A DNA stretch of 64,000 nt from UBA5314 sp040217815. Lineage in GTDB: Bacteria; Bacillota; Syntrophomonadia; Syntrophomonadales; Syntrophomonadaceae. The position numbers and the translations under genes are program-made. Numbering within the stretch: the first letter of the stretch is position 1; each line of letters starts with the position of its first letter. Of this stretch, positions 42,834 through 52,425 are shown one piece after another. The notes below the pieces were generated by a model that did not search any database, was not told the DNA's origin, and saw only the letters and a program-made list of their open reading frames with translations. The stretch spans positions 62,001 to 126,000 of the forward strand of contig JBEHWI010000002.1 of NCBI GenBank assembly GCA_040217815.1. The letters are read 5' to 3'.

Positions 42834-44021
42834 CTAAAAGGCGTTCCAGACATCGTCTCCATTGACCCTCCTGCGGCGCTGCTGGCGGGGCATCAGTTCC
42901 AGATAAAGCTCCTCCAGGCGTTTGGCCATATTGGTCGAAGATAGTTTATCCGCTTTTTTATAGGAATTGGCTTTCAGTTTTTCATAGGTATCCCGGCTGC
43001 CCAGGACCCGGCACACCGCTTCACTGAATTTATCTATCCGGCATTCCGTCAAGAGGCCGTCAACCTCATCATCCACCATGTCCTGAACCCCGGAGGCCCT
43101 CACGGCAACAACAGGCAGTCCGCAGGCCATAGCTTCCAACAAGACCAGCCCCTGGGTCTCGGTCATGGAAGAAAAAACGAACAGATCGGCGGAGTGGTAG
43201 GCATGAACCAGGGTTTCAAAGGGAAGGGCTCCGGTAAATATGACCTCCTCCCTCACGCCCAATACTTCGCTTAATTCTTTCAGGTTTTGCTCCAGAGGGC
43301 CGCGGGCGGTGAGGACCAGGACCGTGTCCGGCACCTTATGGTGGATGTCCTGAAATGCACGGATTAAAAATTCCAGGTTTTTTTCTTTGGTCAAACGTCC
43401 GACAAAGAGCAGAATTTTTTTATCATAAGGTATATTGAACTGCTCGCGCAGCCAGTTGGGGTCGCCGCCGGTAAACTTCTCCAGGGAAACCCCGGTAGGG
43501 ATAACGGATATGGGCGACTGCACCTCACCAGCCAGTAGAACATCTTTGATCTCTGGACTGGGCACCACAATATGGTCGCAATGATTGCAGAACATAGTGC
43601 TGAATTTGGAAGCCATTTCCCGGGCCAAATCCTGGGCTACCGGTACGTAGTGAGCATAGCTTTCATACAGCGTATGGTAAGTGAAAACCAGCGGAATTTT
43701 ATACTTGTTGGCGTAGAGCTTGCCCACCCAACCCATGGTAAAGGGTGAATGAACATGGATGAGATCGAGGTTTAGTTTCTTTATTATGCTGCTCATTCCC
43801 GATAATCCGGGTATGGCCAGGGTAAAATCAGGATTGGTGGGAGAAGGTACAGAAAAATAGCGATGTATATCCGGCTCTTCATCCTCATAGTTGGGATAGG
43901 AAGGAGCGAAAATATAGACTTCGTGTCCATAGCGGTTTAATTCTTCTTTTAAGGTGCTGATAGAGGTAACCACTCCGCTTTGATAGGGTTTGTAACTGTC
44001 AGAGAATAGTCCAATCCTCAA
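42834..44021 (-). CDS. Family 4 glycosyltransferase, probable diacylglycerol glucosyltransferase
   Basis: A 395-residue GT4 enzyme with the acceptor loop SDSYKPYQSGVVTSI at the N-terminus and the donor site ETQGLVLLEAMACGLPVVA (E-x7-E). Overall it resembles 1,2-diacylglycerol 3-glucosyltransferases of Firmicutes that make glycolipid anchors. The last 15 residues are arginine-rich (RQQRRRRV), which could bind the membrane. TTG start with AAAGGGGG about 12 bases upstream. It lies ahead of murT-gatD, giving an envelope-synthesis group. The acceptor is inferred only. Confidence 0.83.
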   Translation of the reverse strand: MRIGLFSDSYKPYQSGVVTSISTLKEELNRYGHEVYIFAPSYPNYEDEEPDIHRYFSVPSPTNPDFTLAIPGLSGMSSIIKKLNLDLIHVHSPFTMGWVGKLYANKYKIPLVFTYHTLYESYAHYVPVAQDLAREMASKFSTMFCNHCDHIVVPSPEIKDVLLAGEVQSPISVIPTGVSLEKFTGGDPNWLREQFNIPYDKKILLFVGRLTKEKNLEFLIRAFQDIHHKVPDTVLVLTARGPLEQNLKELSEVLGVREEVIFTGALPFETLVHAYHSADLFVFSSMTETQGLVLLEAMACGLPVVAVRASGVQDMVDDEVDGLLTECRIDKFSEAVCRVLGSRDTYEKLKANSYKKADKLSSTNMAKRLEELYLELMPRQQRRRRVNGDDVWNAF

Positions 44022-44146
44022 ACGAGGTGTACCCCCTTTGCTTTAATTCATGTCTAATAATAATCTTAAAGCCGCTCTTTGGCAAGTTTAGCCATACCCT
44101 GGAAAGGGCTGATTTCCCTTGGAATAGCGCCGCTCTTTTTGAGTCT

Positions 44147-44602
44147 TTAGTGATCGTAAAACTCGTGCCCGGAAATGTCTACTTTTTCGGCCGGAACCCC
44201 CAAACCTGCCTCGATCATAACCTCCTCTTCAACCGGCCTGTGGAAAGATAGTTGATGGGTTCTTGCGCAGTTCGCACACAGATCGGTGTTGACCAGTGTT
44301 TCCAATCGGGCCGGCTCAATGGCCTGTCCGCAGATCTGACATATTCCATACTGGCCTGCTTGATGTCTTTCCAGAGACTGGTTAACCTTTTCCAATTCAT
44401 ATTCCAGCATCTCCAGAAGCCCCTGTTCCTTTTCCCGCTCATATACTTCAGAGGCCAAATCAGCGGGATGCTCGTCATACAGAGAAAGCTCTGCATTAGC
44501 TGAATGCTGGTAGGAAAACAGAGCGTCCTGCTTATGCCTGATCATTTCTTCAATCTCGTTTTTTCGAGCCTGCAGCCTTTGCCAATTATCCAAGTCAAAC
44601 AC
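44147..44602 (-). CDS. TraR/DksA-type zinc-finger protein (YlyA/YteA-like)
   Basis: A 151-residue protein with an N-terminal coiled coil (about 5-85) and a C4 zinc finger (Cys88, Cys91, Cys109, Cys112). This is the YlyA/YteA form of the DksA/TraR family, seen in Firmicutes next to ileS and lspA; YlyA has been reported to act on sigma-G RNA polymerase in Bacillus. GTG at 44602 is only one base from GGTGA; TTG at 44593 has GAGGTG six bases upstream and may be the true start. It is the left boundary of the conserved ileS neighbourhood. Confidence 0.85.
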   Translation of the reverse strand: MFDLDNWQRLQARKNEIEEMIRHKQDALFSYQHSANAELSLYDEHPADLASEVYEREKEQGLLEMLEYELEKVNQSLERHQAGQYGICQICGQAIEPARLETLVNTDLCANCARTHQLSFHRPVEEEVMIEAGLGVPAEKVDISGHEFYDH

Positions 44603-44636
44603 CTCACCTTAAATCCTCAAAAAACTGCCCCGCACT

Positions 44637-44951
44637 CTACAGGCGCAGTTCATTCTGCACAATCTCAACTATATCCGCTACGAACTTGCCAATAAGGGGG
44701 ATGTTGAGGGCAATAATATGCCTTAATAAATAGATAACAACCGCGGCTAGTATGGTAAAACCAATAGCCATGCCAAAACCCCGGGCCAATCCAATCCAGA
44801 AGTTTAACCAGAGAAGCCGCCGGGGCCTTTGCAGCATTTCCATATACTCGGCTATGCCCGTCTTTTCAAGACCGCGGGCAATCTCATCCAACCGCGTTTG
44901 AATGAGCCCCCCATCCCTGGCTTCATCTTTGTTTGAATCCCGGTTTTCCAC
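44637..44951 (-). CDS. DUF5665 membrane protein
   Basis: A 104-residue protein with an N-terminal cytoplasmic segment, the family motif YMEMLQRPRRLLWLNFWIG, then one or two hydrophobic segments (GMAIGFTILAAVVIYLL; IPLIGKFVADIVEIV). Function unknown. GTG at 44951 is seven bases after GGAGGG; the frame is open upstream to 45026, and an ATG at 44957 is too close to the site. It lies 34 bases upstream of the TraR-type gene. Confidence 0.78.
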   Translation of the reverse strand: MENRDSNKDEARDGGLIQTRLDEIARGLEKTGIAEYMEMLQRPRRLLWLNFWIGLARGFGMAIGFTILAAVVIYLLRHIIALNIPLIGKFVADIVEIVQNELRL

Positions 44952-45004
44952 TAGCATTCCCTCCATTGTTATTATTATTCCAGCCACTCTATCGGCCATA
45001 CCTA

Positions 45005-45056
45005 ATAAAAAAGGATGGACCTTCAAGTTGAATTTAAGGCCACATCCCTTTTTTCA
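45005..45056 (-). terminator. Rho-independent terminator after the DUF711 gene
   Basis: AAAAAAGGATG near 45007-45017 pairs with CATCC-C-TTTTTT near 45043-45054. The A and T runs on both sides would let it work on either strand; here only the minus strand has an upstream gene. Confidence 0.72.
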
Positions 45057-45102
45057 TCGCCGGGCTGATTTATATAAATAACATAAAATCCGATATCGAT
45101 AT

Positions 45103-46470
45103 TTAGTTGTTTAAAGAATGGATGGGCGCCGGAATTCTTCCCTTCCGGTTTATGAATCCGGCCGACGAGAGATGGCTGACCCGCATAACCGGGGCCCTGC
45201 CCAAAAGTCCACCATACTCCACCCAATCCCCTTCCTTTTTGCCCGGAGCGGGAATAACCCGCACCGCCGTAGTCTTGCGGTTTATCATGCCAATGGCAGC
45301 TTCGTCGGCTATGATCGCCGATATGGTATGGGACGGAGTGTCCCCAGGAATGGCTATCATGTCCAATCCTACTGAGCACACACAGGTCATAGCCTCCAAT
45401 TTTTCGATACTTAAGGAGCCATTAACCACGGCTTCGATCATTCCCGCATCTTCACTTACCGGTATAAAAGCGCCGGAAAGACCTCCGACGTAGGATGAGG
45501 CCATGGCTCCGCCTTTTTTTACCGCGTCGTTTAACATGGCCAGGGCGGCGGTGCTGCCATGGGCGCCAACCTGTTCCAAACCCATGGACTGTAAGATATC
45601 GGCCACGCTGTCCCCTATGGCGGGAGTCGGAGCCAGGGAGAGGTCGACGATGCCAAAAGGAACTCCCAGCCGGCGGGAAGCAACCCGGCCCACTAATTCC
45701 CCCATGCGGGTTATTTTAAAGGCTGTATTTTTAATTATATTGGCCAGTTCGCCGAAATCAGCTTCAGGGTATTTGCGAACCGCGTTTAGGACTACCCCCG
45801 GACCCGATATGCCGATGTTGAGGGTAGCCTCCGGTTCTCCCGGTCCATGAAAAGCACCGGCCATAAAGGGATTATCCTCGGCTGCGTTGCAAAAAACAAC
45901 CAGTTTGGCGCAGCCTATCCCGTCTTCTTCGCTGGTCAGGCTGGCCGTCTCTTTGATTATCTCCCCCATCAGGAAAACGGCATCCATGTTAATACCCGAT
46001 TTGGTCGTACCTACATTCACTGATGAGCAAACTCGGTGGGTGCGGGCCAGGGTTTCCGGTATCGCTTCCAGAAGGGCCTCATCCCCGCGGGTGAATCCTT
46101 TGTGCACCAGGGAGGAAAATCCGCCCAGAAAATTCACTCCCACTTCCGCTGCGGCTTTATCCAGGCTCACACCGATCTCCACCATGGCTTCACGGTCTAA
46201 CCCATCTGCTACCATGGCGATCGGAGTCACGGATATCCGCTTGTTTATAATGGGAATACCATACTCTCGTTCGATGGCTTCACCGGTAGATACCAGACGG
46301 CAGGCCTGCCGGCAGATCTTATCATAGATTTTGCGGGCGGTGTCCCCTGAGCTTACACCGCGGCAATCCTGAATGTTTATGCCCATAGTTATGGTCCGGA
46401 TATCCAGGTTTTCTGCCTGTACCATGCGAACCGTTTCAAGTATTTCTTCCTTATTAATGTTAAACGGCAT
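45103..46470 (-). CDS. DUF711 / UPF0210 family protein
   Basis: A 455-residue protein of the UPF0210 family, which has a fold related to pyruvate formate-lyase but lacks the glycyl radical loop; its activity is unknown. Family segments seen are RTITMGINIQDCRG, SSVNVGTTKSGINMDAVFLMG, and AHGSTAALAMLNDAVKKGG. The neighbouring ACT-domain protein is its usual partner across bacteria and archaea, which suggests an amino-acid-linked enzyme with its sensor. The ATG lies 139 bases after that gene. Confidence 0.9.
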   Translation of the reverse strand: MPFNINKEEILETVRMVQAENLDIRTITMGINIQDCRGVSSGDTARKIYDKICRQACRLVSTGEAIEREYGIPIINKRISVTPIAMVADGLDREAMVEIGVSLDKAAAEVGVNFLGGFSSLVHKGFTRGDEALLEAIPETLARTHRVCSSVNVGTTKSGINMDAVFLMGEIIKETASLTSEEDGIGCAKLVVFCNAAEDNPFMAGAFHGPGEPEATLNIGISGPGVVLNAVRKYPEADFGELANIIKNTAFKITRMGELVGRVASRRLGVPFGIVDLSLAPTPAIGDSVADILQSMGLEQVGAHGSTAALAMLNDAVKKGGAMASSYVGGLSGAFIPVSEDAGMIEAVVNGSLSIEKLEAMTCVCSVGLDMIAIPGDTPSHTISAIIADEAAIGMINRKTTAVRVIPAPGKKEGDWVEYGGLLGRAPVMRVSHLSSAGFINRKGRIPAPIHSLNN

Positions 46471-46609
46471 GTTTAACCCCTCCTGGTAAATATCTTGCCA
46501 AGCAGCCGGTTAAAAGGGAAAGCCCAGCCGATCGGTCGGGCCTTGCTGATCATCGGTATCCTATCTAAGCACCGCAAGCCGGCTTTAAGGCCGAACGCTG
46601 TGTCTTAGT

Positions 46610-46891
46610 CTAAATCCGGTGCATAAATTTGAAAATGTCTTCATGCTGAACGTTGACTTCCAGGCCTAGCTGCCGACCCTTTTCCTTTAGACGCCGGGTC
46701 AATTCGGGCAGCTCAACACTCGACGCGCTGGCGTCGACCACCGTAGCCATAGTAAAAAAGCCCTGCAGGATAGTCTGGCTGATATCGAGTATATTTACGT
46801 TGGCATCGGCCAGGATATTGGCTATTCCGGCAATTATGCCCACCCGGTCATATCCGACCACGGTTATGATCAAACGTGTACCTTCTTCCAC
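46610..46891 (-). CDS. ACT domain protein (UPF0237)
   Basis: A 93-residue single ACT domain protein (IITVVGYDRVGIIAGIANILADANVNILD), followed by a short tail ending in EDIFKFMHRI. Stand-alone ACT proteins bind amino acids. I chose GTG at 46891, five bases after AGGAGGG; the frame is open upstream into ileS. It follows ileS by 22 bases and precedes DUF711, with which it forms a widely conserved pair. Confidence 0.88.
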   Translation of the reverse strand: MEEGTRLIITVVGYDRVGIIAGIANILADANVNILDISQTILQGFFTMATVVDASASSVELPELTRRLKEKGRQLGLEVNVQHEDIFKFMHRI

Positions 46892-46913
46892 GAACACCCT
46901 CCTACCCTTTTTA

Positions 46914-49700
46914 TTATTGAATCGGCAGTTCTTTAACCACACTGGCACAGCGCTGGCAGAGGCAGGGATGTTGTTCGTCTTCTCCCACCGTGGTCTCTAT
47001 AACCCAGCAGCGCTCGCATTTGCCGCCCTCGGCTGCTTGAATCGCCACCCACAGGCCTGGAACCTCTTCCAGCGCCAGAGCGTCAGCCGGTTTCTTATCA
47101 GAAGTCTCAACCTCAACCCGGGAGACTATAAACATTCTGGCCAGCTCTTGGGCTTCAGGCAGTATCTCTTTCCACCCGGGATCAGCATATAAAGCAACCC
47201 TGGCACCGAGGGAATGCCCAATAACCTTGCGAACCCGGGCTTCTTCCAATGCTTTGGTCACTACCTCCCGAGCCTGTAGCAGACGGTCCATGCGTTTCTC
47301 CAGGGCTTCATCCTGGAAGCTGTCATTTGCTGCGGGCCAAGTAAGCATCTGAATACTTTCCACCTGGCCGGGCCGGCGCAAGTGCGTCCAGATCTCCTCG
47401 CTGGTAAAGGCCAATATGGGCGTGAGCATCACTACCAGGGCATTGATAATCTTGTGAAAAACTGTTTGAGTCGCCCTTCGCTCCCGCGATCCGGGTAGGG
47501 AACAATAGAGTTTATCCTTCAGAATATCCAGATAGATATTGCTCATATCTACCGTACAGAAATTGTGAATAGAATGGAAAACCACATGAAACTCGTAGTC
47601 CTCGTAGGCCGCCGTAACCCGACGCACCAATTTGTCAAGTTTCAGCAGAGCCCAGCGATCCAGGTCTTCCATGTCGGCGTAGTCCACCTGGTTGGTATCA
47701 GGGTCGAAATCATAAAGGTTGCTGATGATAAACCGGCAGGTATTGCGTATTTTTCGATAGGCTTCCGCACACTGGCGAATTATGTTATTGGAAACCGATA
47801 CATCATTGCGATAATCCGCAGAAGACACCCACAGACGCAGGATGTCCGCACCCATTTCTTTGATCATTACCAGAGGATCTATAACATTACCTTCTGACTT
47901 GGACATTTTACGTCCCTGCTCATCAACTAAAAACCCGTGCGTCAAGACTTGCCGGTAAGGAGCAACGCCGCGTACAGCGACCGCCGTGGAAAGAGACGAA
48001 TTAAACCATCCCCGGTGCTGATCGCTGCCTTCCAAATACATATCAGCCGGCCACTGTAAATCCGGGTACGTTTCGAGAACTGCCATATGGCTAGACCCTG
48101 AGTCGAACCAGACATCCATAATATCGGTTTCCTTTTTGAAGTCAGAGGAGCTGCAGGAGGGGCACTTAAAGCCTTCCGGCAGAAGCTTCCCGGCCTCCTC
48201 CTTGAACCAGATATCAGAACCGTGTTCGGCAAAGAGCTGGCTTATTCTTTCAATAGTCTGCGGTGTGATAACGGCCTCGCCGCAGTTATTACAATAAAAG
48301 ATGGGGATCGGAACTCCCCAGGTGCGCTGACGGGAAATACACCAATCGCCCCGGTCGCGCACCATATTGTAGATGCGTTCCCTTCCCCAGGCCGGGATCC
48401 ACCTGACATCATCAATCGCCTTTAGAGCCGCCTGGCGGAATCCGTCAATACTGGCAAACCACTGTTCGGTAGCCCGGTAGATAATAGGATTCTTACAACG
48501 CCAGCAGTGGGGATATTGATGCTCTATACTTGAAACTTTTAGTAGCATGGAGCGTTTCTGCAATTCTTCTATTACTGCCTGATTGGCTTTATGCACGTAC
48601 AAACCTTTGAACTGCCCGGCTTCTTCAGTAAAACAGCCTCGATCATCAACCGGGGAAATGACCTCCAGACCGTAAATCTTTCCCACATAAAAGTCTTCCT
48701 CGCCATGTCCGGGAGCGGTATGAACTGCTCCGGTACCGGCATCCAGGGTAACGTGTTCTCCCAGTATCACCAGCGAATCGCGTTCAAAAAACGGATGAGC
48801 ACAGACTACTCTCTCCAGGTCCTGTCCTTTATACTCAGCCACAATCGAATATGAGGCCCATCCCAGTTCGGCAGCTACCTGCTCTAAAAGCCCCTTGGCC
48901 AGCAGATACTTTTCCCCTGCTGCTTCAACCAGAACATATTCAAATTCCGGGTGCAGTGAAATACCAGTATTGGCTGGCAGAGTCCAGGGAGTAGTGGTCC
49001 AGATAACCACAAAGGCGTCATGGGGAAGGACGCCACGGCCGTCTTTAACCGGAAACTTTACATAGATTGAAGGCGAAGTTTTGTCGCCGTATTCAACTTC
49101 CGCCTCGGCCAGAGCGGTTTCACAATCGCCGCACCAGTAAACCGGCTTGAGGCCTTTGTAAATGTAGCCCTTATTGGCCATTTCTCCGAAGACTTTAACC
49201 TGAATTGATTCAAAAACCGGGTTGAGGGTAAGATAAGGATTCTCCCAATCTCCCCTGACCCCCAGGCGCTTGAACTCTTCGCGTTGGATATCGACATATT
49301 TCAATGCATACTGCTGGCAGTGTTTGCGGAATTCAACCACATCGGTGCGGTGGCGGTCCAATCCCAGGGCCTTGATAGCCTGCTGTTCAATAGGCAGTCC
49401 ATGGGTGTCCCATCCCGGTACATAGGGAGAATCGTATCCAGCCATGGATTTGTACTTCACTATAATATCTTTCAGCACCTTATTAAGAGTATGCCCCATG
49501 TGGATATCGCCGTTGGCATACGGAGGTCCGTCATGAAGAATAAACTTGGGCTTGCCTTGATTGTGCTCCTGGACCTTATGATAAAGGTCGATCTTTTCCC
49601 AAAATTTTAAAATATCAGGTTCCCTCTTAGCTAGATTGGCGCGCATGGGGAACTCGGTCTGCGGTAGATTCAATGTTCCATCATATTTGCCTTTTGCCAT
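46914..49700 (-). CDS. ileS: Isoleucyl-tRNA synthetase
   Basis: A 928-residue class I synthetase. The HIGH motif appears as PYANGDIHMGH (60-70) and KMSKS lies near residue 597. The editing domain is present (TTPWTLPANTGI). The C-terminal zinc finger has CERCWV and CLCQRC. Length and zinc finger match the bacterial (pseudomonic-acid-sensitive) type rather than the eukaryote-like type. ATG starts the gene after a full T-box leader, so it is induced by uncharged tRNA-Ile. Confidence 0.97.
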   Translation of the reverse strand: MAKGKYDGTLNLPQTEFPMRANLAKREPDILKFWEKIDLYHKVQEHNQGKPKFILHDGPPYANGDIHMGHTLNKVLKDIIVKYKSMAGYDSPYVPGWDTHGLPIEQQAIKALGLDRHRTDVVEFRKHCQQYALKYVDIQREEFKRLGVRGDWENPYLTLNPVFESIQVKVFGEMANKGYIYKGLKPVYWCGDCETALAEAEVEYGDKTSPSIYVKFPVKDGRGVLPHDAFVVIWTTTPWTLPANTGISLHPEFEYVLVEAAGEKYLLAKGLLEQVAAELGWASYSIVAEYKGQDLERVVCAHPFFERDSLVILGEHVTLDAGTGAVHTAPGHGEEDFYVGKIYGLEVISPVDDRGCFTEEAGQFKGLYVHKANQAVIEELQKRSMLLKVSSIEHQYPHCWRCKNPIIYRATEQWFASIDGFRQAALKAIDDVRWIPAWGRERIYNMVRDRGDWCISRQRTWGVPIPIFYCNNCGEAVITPQTIERISQLFAEHGSDIWFKEEAGKLLPEGFKCPSCSSSDFKKETDIMDVWFDSGSSHMAVLETYPDLQWPADMYLEGSDQHRGWFNSSLSTAVAVRGVAPYRQVLTHGFLVDEQGRKMSKSEGNVIDPLVMIKEMGADILRLWVSSADYRNDVSVSNNIIRQCAEAYRKIRNTCRFIISNLYDFDPDTNQVDYADMEDLDRWALLKLDKLVRRVTAAYEDYEFHVVFHSIHNFCTVDMSNIYLDILKDKLYCSLPGSRERRATQTVFHKIINALVVMLTPILAFTSEEIWTHLRRPGQVESIQMLTWPAANDSFQDEALEKRMDRLLQAREVVTKALEEARVRKVIGHSLGARVALYADPGWKEILPEAQELARMFIVSRVEVETSDKKPADALALEEVPGLWVAIQAAEGGKCERCWVIETTVGEDEQHPCLCQRCASVVKELPIQ

Positions 49701-49756
49701 TTTGGTCTCACCTCATCTATATTATTTGGTCTTTGGGTATAAGGCCTAAAATAAAA

Positions 49757-50011
49757 CAAAAAAGCCTTTCATCCTAAAGGGACGAAAGGCCATTCTTCCG
49801 CGGTACCACCCACATTGCACCTGCCTTAAAGCAAATGCCACTCAATACCTCTTTAACGCAAAGTACACGTTCTCCCCTATTTTCCTGTTTTTCGGGAAGA
49901 ATACTCCCGGGTGATCTTCAGCTTAAGGATTAAGCACCGGCTCCCACCATCCCGGATTCGCTAAAGCCTTTTATGTCCCTGCCTACTGTCCCGATCATCG
50001 TTTCAATATAA
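49757..50011 (-). promoter_or_regulatory. T-box leader of ileS (isoleucine-specific)
   Basis: On the minus strand a long stem I region contains a candidate specifier ATC (Ile) in GAAGATCACCC. The T-box sequence GGGTGGTACCGCGGAAG (around 49812-49796) follows, and then the terminator stem GCCTTTC / GAAAGGC (49764-49790) with TTTTTTG. Uncharged tRNA-Ile pairing at specifier and T-box favours the antiterminator. Confidence 0.93.
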
Positions 50012-50024
50012 AAAATTACAGTAT

Positions 50025-50053
50025 ATTTTAGCATATGGATCCAATGAAGACAA
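50025..50053 (-). promoter_or_regulatory. ileS promoter
   Basis: TTGTCT (50053-50048), 17 bp, TAAAAT (50030-50025) on the minus strand, ending about 13 bases before the T-box stem I. It lies just beyond the 3' end of the ABC exporter unit. Confidence 0.72.
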
Positions 50054-50060
50054 GTTGACA

Positions 50061-51218
50061 TCAGGCAGGAAGCTTTTTCTCAATATGAGGATATAATAGT
50101 GAAAACATTAGAACTATAACTGCCATTAAGCTCATTACAGCAAATGTTTCGCCCAGGTAGCCCGCCTCCAGGCCCTTAACACTTACCATTCGTCCCGCCG
50201 TCATCATCCAGGTAGAAGGGAAAATGCTGGCAAGGGTATTCAGAAATCCGGGTATATGAGTGGCCGGCCAACTATACCCCGATATCATGAAGATAGGAAG
50301 AGACAACAGTGCCAGGTACCTGGTAACCTGTAATGAATCTGCCGAAAACAAGGATATTACAAAACCCAAAAAAGTAATAATAATAACATACAACAAGCCC
50401 AGAGACAGCATTAGCAAAATACTGCCTTCCATCTTGGCTCCGGCAACCTCTACCGCTATGAATATCACAAGTATAAAGTTTGTCAGGTTGGCGGAAAAAT
50501 AGGGCAGACACTTACCGGCTACAATTTTGGACCAGGAAACTCCAGAAGTAACAAAATGCAGCCAGGTATTATGCTCTTTTTCTCGAGTAATGGTCAATCC
50601 CACACTCATAAGACCGAGTTGCTGGATGAGCATCATCATAAGCCCTAATATAATATAGGTCGGATAGCTGTTGGTGGGATTATACCAGCTGACAATGTTA
50701 CAACTTACCGAATTTATTACTCGCGTAGCTTCATGCTCATTCATACCTGCGCCAGCCAGGTATTCGGCCGTATACTGGTTGTTGAATTTATCAATAACCT
50801 CCATGGTGTTTTTGCGGGTGTTTAAACCCCATATAAGATTGGAAGCGTCATAGACATTAAGAGTCTCTGTATGACGGTTCTGCCTTACGTCTTTTTCAAA
50901 ATCCTCTGGGATGACGACCCCCGCTCTTACCTTATTAGTTTTCATGTCTTCCTGCAACTCTTTATAGGATGATACTTCAACGGTTTCAAAATAGGGATTG
51001 TTGCTAAAAGCAGTGACCAATTCATCGCTCAAATGTGAATTATCCATGTCAACAATACCCAGGGGGATATCTGACAGCACACCATGGCAATACACTGCAC
51101 TGAAATATAGAGCATACACCGTAGGCGCTATAAACACAATAATAAAAAGGATCGGGTTTTTAAAAATATGGCGAAGCTCATAATAAGCTATATGGAATAC
51201 GGTTTTAATGTTCAACAC
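50061..51218 (-). CDS. ABC-2 type exporter permease
   Basis: A 385-residue permease of the ABC-2 family: one N-terminal membrane segment (about 20-40), a large external loop (about 45-170) and five C-terminal segments. The motif SGYSWPATHIPGFLNTLASIFPSTW is cut short here as SGYSWPATHIPGF and FPSTW, typical of YbhS/YbhR-type drug or lipid exporters. Start GTG 51218 or TTG 51215, after AAGGAG, overlapping the preceding permease stop. It is the last gene of a TetR-MFP-ATPase-permease-permease unit. Confidence 0.87.
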   Translation of the reverse strand: MLNIKTVFHIAYYELRHIFKNPILFIIVFIAPTVYALYFSAVYCHGVLSDIPLGIVDMDNSHLSDELVTAFSNNPYFETVEVSSYKELQEDMKTNKVRAGVVIPEDFEKDVRQNRHTETLNVYDASNLIWGLNTRKNTMEVIDKFNNQYTAEYLAGAGMNEHEATRVINSVSCNIVSWYNPTNSYPTYIILGLMMMLIQQLGLMSVGLTITREKEHNTWLHFVTSGVSWSKIVAGKCLPYFSANLTNFILVIFIAVEVAGAKMEGSILLMLSLGLLYVIIITFLGFVISLFSADSLQVTRYLALLSLPIFMISGYSWPATHIPGFLNTLASIFPSTWMMTAGRMVSVKGLEAGYLGETFAVMSLMAVIVLMFSLLYPHIEKKLPA

Positions 51219-52354
51219 CTCTCCTTACGGTATATAAGCAGTGCGGTTACTAGATAAAACAGGAGTGCTATACCAGTCAGAACACCGAAATAGGGCATCA
51301 TAAAATTAGAGCCGGGATTTTTAAAGACCAGGAAATTGAATCCCTGAAAAAACCAGGTTTGGGGAAGAATCCAGGCCACCGGTTGCAGTAATTTGGGCAT
51401 TGCTTCTAAAGGCCAGACATAACCGCTGATTACGAACGAGGGAACCGCAATAATCATCCCAAAGCGGGTGGCGTCAACCGCATTAGGAGCGATAAATGAA
51501 ATAAAACTCCCCAAACTGTGAATAGCCAAAATGAATACTATCGTGAAAAGAAACAAAACGGCAATATTGCATGCCAGAGTAAATTTGAGCACACCGAAAG
51601 CCAGTATATAAACAGGCATCAGCATAGCTATGAAAACCGCTATTTGAGTCAGCGACTTGCCCACAAATAAACGGTTAAGGGAATAACCCGAGGCTTTGAC
51701 TTGCAGCCAGCTGGAGAATTTAGTTTCACCGGTTATATTCATGGTCGAGGCCAGCATACAGCAATGCTGCCATACGTTTAAAGCAAATGCCAGGACTAAA
51801 AAGTAGGCATAGTTGAGGGTTGGATTAAACCAACCGTCCTGGTAAAAATCAATCCTCTGAAAGGCATCAGTGGCCTGAGCAATACTAAGACCGCCTGCCA
51901 TCAAATTCTTAATTCCCGCCCGGGAATTAATGGTTCGACTAACGCCCAATATGGCTGTATTGGCATTGGTTGCATAGATTGTATTGCTTCCATCGATTAT
52001 GGCCATGAGCCGCGAACCGTTTCTGTTGCCCAGATCACGGCCATAATCGGGAGGAATTACGACACCCACTACAACTTGCCCGGTTTGGATCATGCTCTCA
52101 AGATCCTCGTAATCATCTACATATGCGACGATTTTCAAGTAGTCGGTACCCTCCAAATCGCTTATCACTTCCCGACTGGCCGGCGAATTGTCCTTATCCA
52201 CTATGGCGGTAGGTATGTTCTTTAACACCTGAGCGCTGTAAATTCCGTAGAAGAGTAAAAAACCCAATACAGGCCCTAACAATAAAATATACCGCAGCCC
52301 CTTGTCGTTCCACATATAGAAAAATTCCCGGCGCATAATGGCTAATAACTGCAT
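51212..52354 (-). CDS. ABC-2 type exporter permease
   Basis: A 380-residue permease homologous in layout to the next gene: an N-terminal segment (ILLLGPVLGFLLFYGIYSA), a large external domain with IPTAIVDKDNSPASREV, and five C-terminal segments containing SGYVWPLEAMPKLLQPVAW. The two permeases probably form a heterodimer. ATG follows ACAGGAGAAG. It starts 71 bases after the ATPase gene. Confidence 0.87.
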   Translation of the reverse strand: MQLLAIMRREFFYMWNDKGLRYILLLGPVLGFLLFYGIYSAQVLKNIPTAIVDKDNSPASREVISDLEGTDYLKIVAYVDDYEDLESMIQTGQVVVGVVIPPDYGRDLGNRNGSRLMAIIDGSNTIYATNANTAILGVSRTINSRAGIKNLMAGGLSIAQATDAFQRIDFYQDGWFNPTLNYAYFLVLAFALNVWQHCCMLASTMNITGETKFSSWLQVKASGYSLNRLFVGKSLTQIAVFIAMLMPVYILAFGVLKFTLACNIAVLFLFTIVFILAIHSLGSFISFIAPNAVDATRFGMIIAVPSFVISGYVWPLEAMPKLLQPVAWILPQTWFFQGFNFLVFKNPGSNFMMPYFGVLTGIALLFYLVTALLIYRKERC

Positions 52355-52425
52355 AATCGACTTCTCCTGTCCCTCTAATAAATAGGGAGGTTTTGCTAAC
52401 CTGTTTTATAAGTAAAAAGCTTACA

